Part shown: in pieces, positions 62,330-64,000 of the stretch
Layout: every line of letters starts with the position of its first letter
Numbering within the stretch: position 1 is the first letter of the stretch
Source: Janthinobacterium sp. PAMC25594
GTDB lineage: Bacteria > Pseudomonadota > Gammaproteobacteria > Burkholderiales > Burkholderiaceae_D
DNA length: 64,000 nt
Direction of reading: 5' to 3'
Assembly (NCBI RefSeq): GCF_019443505.1
Contig: NZ_CP080377.1
Span: forward strand, 2,542,001-2,606,000
Made by a program: the position numbers and the translations under genes
The notes under the pieces: generated by a model
Told to the model about the DNA's origin: nothing
Seen by the model: the letters and a program-made list of their open reading frames with translations, nothing else
Database searches by the model: none

Positions 62330-62989
62330 TTACGCGCGCAAGAGGTGAAACAGATTGCGCAGCATGCCGGCCGTCGCGCCCCAAATGTAGAAGCGCTCGT
62401 AGGGCATGGCGTAGAACGAGCGCCGTCCGCCGGGCAATTCCACCGACAGGCGCTGGTGGTTGAGGCCATCCATCAGGAAAGCCAGTGGCACTTCGAAGAT
62501 TTCCGCCACCTCGGACGGGTCGGCGCGCAGTTCGAACGGCGGCGTCACCAGGCCCACCACGGGCGTGACCTGGTAGCCGGTGCCCGTCAGGTAGTCGGGC
62601 AGGCGGCCCAACACTTCGATGTGCTCGCGCGCCAGGCCGACTTCTTCCTGCGTTTCGCGCAGGGCCGTGGCGATGGGCGACGCATCGAAGGCTTCGCTGC
62701 GCCCGCCGGGAAAGCTGACCTGGCCCGCATGGCTGCTCAGATGGTCCGTGCGCATGGTCAGCAAGATGGTCAAGCCCTGCGGTCGCTGCACCAGTGGAAT
62801 GAGCACGGCGGCGCGCACGGGCACGGCGCGGGCGGACAGGAAATCCTGGGTAATCTCGGGCTGCCAGTCGGGCTGCTCGGCCAGGCGCTGGCGCAGCCAG
62901 TCCGGCGTCAGGCGCACGGCGTCCAGCGCCGCCTCGCCGGCGATCGAATCGATGGCTAATTGTTGTGGATCAAATGCGATGGTGGCCAT
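62330..62989 (-). CDS. Nudix hydrolase, CoA pyrophosphatase type
   Basis: A 219-residue protein with a Nudix box near residues 95-117 (G-G-R-S-E-A-F-D... R-E-T-Q-E-E-V-G-L) and the CoA-pyrophosphatase opening R-A-A-V-L-I-P-L-V-Q-R-P. Such enzymes (NudL/CoaE-type) cleave CoA to phosphopantetheine and 3',5'-ADP. Divergent in position from no gene; on the same strand and 97 bp before the CobD-like gene. Confidence 0.85.
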   Translation of the reverse strand: MATIAFDPQQLAIDSIAGEAALDAVRLTPDWLRQRLAEQPDWQPEITQDFLSARAVPVRAAVLIPLVQRPQGLTILLTMRTDHLSSHAGQVSFPGGRSEAFDASPIATALRETQEEVGLAREHIEVLGRLPDYLTGTGYQVTPVVGLVTPPFELRADPSEVAEIFEVPLAFLMDGLNHQRLSVELPGGRRSFYAMPYERFYIWGATAGMLRNLFHLLRA

Positions 62990-63016
62990 GCAGCTTGTCC
63001 CATAGACAATTCAGAA

Positions 63017-63047
63017 TAAAAAAGGGGCGCCGAGAGGCACCCCTTTT
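63017..63047 (-). terminator. Terminator after rplS
   Basis: AAAAGGGGCGCC-GAGA-GGCACCCCTTTT, a 12-base stem with one G-U pair; on the reverse strand a T-tract follows. It ends the trmD-rplS operon. Confidence 0.9.
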
Positions 63048-63066
63048 CCCAACGCAGACGCTGATA

Positions 63067-63450
63067 TTACGCGCTTGCTTTCGCCACAACGCGGCGATTT
63101 GGCAATTTTTCTTTGATACGCGCCGATTTACCCGAACGCTCACGCAGATAGTACAGCTTGGCGCGGCGAACATCACCACGGCGTTTCACTTCGATCGAAG
63201 CGATCAGCGGCGAGTACAGTTGGAACGTACGCTCGACGCCTTCGCCGGACGAGATCTTGCGAACGATGAAGTTCGAGTTCAGGCCACGGTTACGACGGGA
63301 GATAACGACGCCTTCGTAAGCCTGGGCGCGCTTGCGCGTACCTTCGACTACGTTGACGCTGACGATAACGGTATCGCCTGGTGCGAATTCAGGAATGGTT
63401 TTACCCAGACGAGCAATTTCTTCCTGCTCTAATTGTTGAATCAAGTCCAT
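63067..63450 (-). CDS. rplS: 50S ribosomal protein L19
   Basis: A 127-residue protein of the large ribosomal subunit, located at the 30S/50S interface. It opens [15 protein letters not shown] and has [19 protein letters not shown] and [15 protein letters not shown], as in all L19 proteins. GGAG lies 8 bases before the ATG. It follows trmD, the usual order of the rpsP-rimM-trmD-rplS operon, and has a strong terminator after it. Confidence 0.97.
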   Translation of the reverse strand: MDLIQQLEQEEIARLGKTIPEFAPGDTVIVSVNVVEGTRKRAQAYEGVVISRRNRGLNSNFIVRKISSGEGVERTFQLYSPLIASIEVKRRGDVRRAKLYYLRERSGKSARIKEKLPNRRVVAKASA

Positions 63451-63581
63451 TTTTAACACTCCGAAAACCATCATGCCGGCGCACTGTGGATAGCAAGTAT
63501 CCGCCCGGTAGAGGATGGGTAACACAATTTGGGCAACATGCCCGGCACTACTGGTCACCCTGCCGGCCGTCCGGAGACGGC

Positions 63582-64000
63582 TTACAGGCTGGCCAAGAAT
63601 TTTTCGTCGGTCTTGCTGAGCAAGCCGGCGGCGCGCGCACTGACCAGCAGGTCGGGCCGCTTCGTCGCGGTCGCTTCCAGCATGCGCTGGCGGCGCCACT
63701 TGACGATCTCGGCATGATTGCCGCCCATCAAGACGGGCGGCACGGCCATGCCTTCATATGTTTCCGGCCGCGTGTAATGCGGCGAATCGAGCAAGCCATT
63801 GACGAAGCTGTCCTCGATGGCCGATGCCTCGGTGTTCAAGACACCCGGCAACAGGCGGATCACCGCATCCATCAGCGCCATGGCGGGCAATTCGCCGCCC
63901 GACAGGACAAAGTCGCCGACGCTGATTTCTTCGTCGACGCAACGGTCCAGCAAACGCTGGTCCACGGCTTCATAGCGGCCACACAGGATCACCAAACCAG
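63582..64000 (-). CDS. trmD: tRNA (guanine-N1)-methyltransferase TrmD (partial, N-terminus outside)
   Basis: The C-terminal 139 residues of TrmD, running off the right edge. TrmD methylates G37 of tRNAs with a SAM donor and keeps the reading frame. Diagnostic segments are [11 protein letters not shown] and [16 protein letters not shown], part of the trefoil-knot SAM site, and S-P-H-Y-T-R-P-E near the interdomain linker. The stop is 131 bp before rplS. Confidence 0.96.
   Translation of the reverse strand, partial: GLVILCGRYEAVDQRLLDRCVDEEISVGDFVLSGGELPAMALMDAVIRLLPGVLNTEASAIEDSFVNGLLDSPHYTRPETYEGMAVPPVLMGGNHAEIVKWRRQRMLEATATKRPDLLVSARAAGLLSKTDEKFLASL

Overview
The window looks like a chromosomal segment of a high-GC betaproteobacterium, most likely an Oxalobacteraceae member of the Janthinobacterium/Duganella/Massilia group. 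This is inferred from the GC-rich codon use, the trmD-rplS order at the right edge, DUF3579, CbpA-CbpM, GspA/GspB and a non-PTS GlcNAc locus with a TonB-dependent receptor. No rRNA, tRNA, CRISPR array, phage or intact insertion sequence was recognised. The sequence is gene-dense, with many convergent 3' overlaps and ATGA-coupled starts.

Layout. 1-13 kb: a secreted protein; a D-amino-acid-dehydrogenase-like gene coupled to an HxlR regulator and divergent from an MFS exporter; a Crp/Fnr protein; a NarL-type regulator with a soluble NarX-like kinase and a DJ-1/PfpI protein; pncB next to a nicotinamidase-like hydrolase; a small Trp-rich protein; a broken YCII-family gene; an NTF2-like protein; azoreductase with a divergent LysR. 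14-29 kb: cbpA-cbpM, two secreted beta/gamma-crystallin paralogues, a MATE pump, a DPP-IV-type peptidase, CsbD, a methyltransferase, an M13 peptidase, an HDOD protein, an orphan FliT-like protein, a FimV-like membrane protein, class II fumarase and an S4-domain protein. 29.7-31.7 kb: a bufferin-type RiPP cassette, made of a DUF2282 precursor and one protein that fuses the MNIO (DUF692) enzyme to its DUF2063 partner. 32-38 kb: YjfB, MobB, a phosphoesterase/phospholipase C, the type II secretion helpers GspB and GspA, and small proteins.

38-57.6 kb is the main system, a chitin/N-acetylglucosamine utilisation locus. The forward operon encodes a BadF-type GlcNAc kinase, a GntR regulator, NagA, NagB-II, an ABC sugar importer, a GH3-like protein that lacks its catalytic residues, an AmpG-like MFS transporter and the ABC ATPase. 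A secreted repeat-type protein and a DUF5009 membrane protein follow. On the reverse strand lie the TonB-dependent receptor, a GH18 chitinase and NagX; a second GntR regulator diverges from the receptor. Direct-repeat ACCA-type sites spaced 10-11 bp occur at the nagK promoter, the receptor promoter, the second gntR promoter and just after that gntR, which suggests a local regulon. Inferred route: the chitinase makes oligomers, the receptor takes them across the outer membrane, the ABC and/or MFS transporters take them across the inner membrane, and kinase, deacetylase and deaminase yield fructose-6-phosphate.

57.7-64 kb: an Lnt-like nitrilase-fold membrane protein coupled to an AraC regulator, a CBS protein, DUF3579, a CobD/CbiB-family protein, a CoA-pyrophosphatase-type Nudix protein, rplS, and trmD cut by the window end.
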